Positions 6,107-6,305 of a stretch of 6,305 nt of DNA are shown here, one piece after another (position 1 is the stretch's first letter; each line of letters begins with the position of its first letter). The position numbers were made by a program, and so were the translations under genes. The notes below the pieces were generated by a model. The model was not told the DNA's origin. It saw only the letters and a list, made by a program, of their open reading frames with translations, and searched no databases. Source of the stretch: Campylobacterales bacterium (GTDB taxonomy: Bacteria > Campylobacterota > Campylobacteria > Campylobacterales > Sulfurimonadaceae); contig JAFGVR010000224.1 of the NCBI GenBank assembly GCA_016937915.1, positions 1-6,305 of the forward strand, given 5' to 3'.

Positions 6107-6305
6107 CTATATCTTCTCCAAAATTTTTGTAAGGTCTTTCTCATCTATGATGATATTAGCCTCTTTTTTAAGTATCTCTCTAGCACAAAATGCTACGCGA
6201 GTTCCAGCGTGAGCAAACATACTAAGATCATTTGCACCATCTCCACACACCAAAGTCTCCTCCTCTTTTACACCAAGTACATTTTGAAGACGCACCAGCA
6301 TATCA
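6107..6305 (-). CDS. serB: Phosphoserine phosphatase, C-terminal part (5' partial)
   Basis: HAD-superfamily phosphatase that removes phosphate from O-phosphoserine in the last step of serine synthesis; cytosolic. Only the last 65 or so residues are inside the window. The frame is open through the right edge (an Asp codon precedes the first Met codon at 6301), so that Met is internal. The fragment fits the SerB C-terminus: MLVRLQNVLG, then HAD motif IV in CGDGANDLSMF (two acidic residues for Mg2+), then VAFCAREILKKEAN and EKDLTKIL. The catalytic DxD motif and the cap domain are outside the window. Another SerB-like HAD phosphatase is possible but less likely, given the AF-x-A and final DLT pattern. 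Confidence 0.88.
   Translation of the reverse strand, partial: DMLVRLQNVLGVKEEETLVCGDGANDLSMFAHAGTRVAFCAREILKKEANIIIDEKDLTKILEKI

Noticed and set aside
6299..6301. Met codon at 6301 as the serB start
   Set aside because: A protein of 64 residues would lack the catalytic DxD and cap domain of SerB, and the frame continues open past this codon to the edge.
1..6305. CRISPR array, insertion sequence, tRNA or prophage genes
   Set aside because: No regularly spaced repeats, terminal inverted repeats with a transposase, cloverleaf sequence or phage-like proteins were seen; nearly all bases are in ordinary genes.

Overview
The window looks like chromosomal DNA of a low-GC Campylobacterota (Epsilonproteobacteria), probably a free-living Sulfurimonas- or Sulfurovum-like organism. 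The reasons are AT-rich DNA with strong use of ATA/AAA/TTA codons, a MurC and a succinyl-DAP-type aminotransferase with the sequence style of that group, a small cytochrome c553-like protein, and tight gene packing (longest gap about 60 bp). The genus is an inference from style, not from a search.

Layout. (1) Bases 1-1846, plus strand: the 3' part of a c-di-GMP signalling protein, HAMP-PAS-GGDEF-EAL, whose sensor/membrane N-terminus lies outside the window. (2) 1865-2413, minus strand: a lipoprotein monohaem cytochrome c with a long charged linker, converging on the first gene with an 18-bp hairpin-containing gap. (3) 2474-5756, plus strand: a four-gene block with spacings of -8, +2 and +1 nt: a class I/II aminotransferase (probably DapC), an acidic 166-residue protein with a possible TPR-like helix pair, murC, and a 110-residue two-TM protein. 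A TATAAT box lies just upstream of the block. (4) 5774-6305, minus strand: the C-terminal part of SerB (phosphoserine phosphatase), followed without a gap by a 110-residue protein with a possible helix-turn-helix. A hairpin plus T-run ends this minus-strand unit in the 17-bp convergent gap.

How the genes relate. The aminotransferase would supply the diaminopimelate/lysine pathway, and MurC adds L-Ala to UDP-MurNAc, the first amino acid of the peptide stem. The central block is therefore a peptidoglycan-precursor cluster carrying two uncharacterised proteins that are probably co-translated with these enzymes. The cytochrome and the GGDEF/EAL protein are independent neighbours. No mobile element, tRNA, rRNA, CRISPR array or broken gene was seen. 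The window is mostly housekeeping, and its least explained parts are the three small proteins and the cytochrome's linker.
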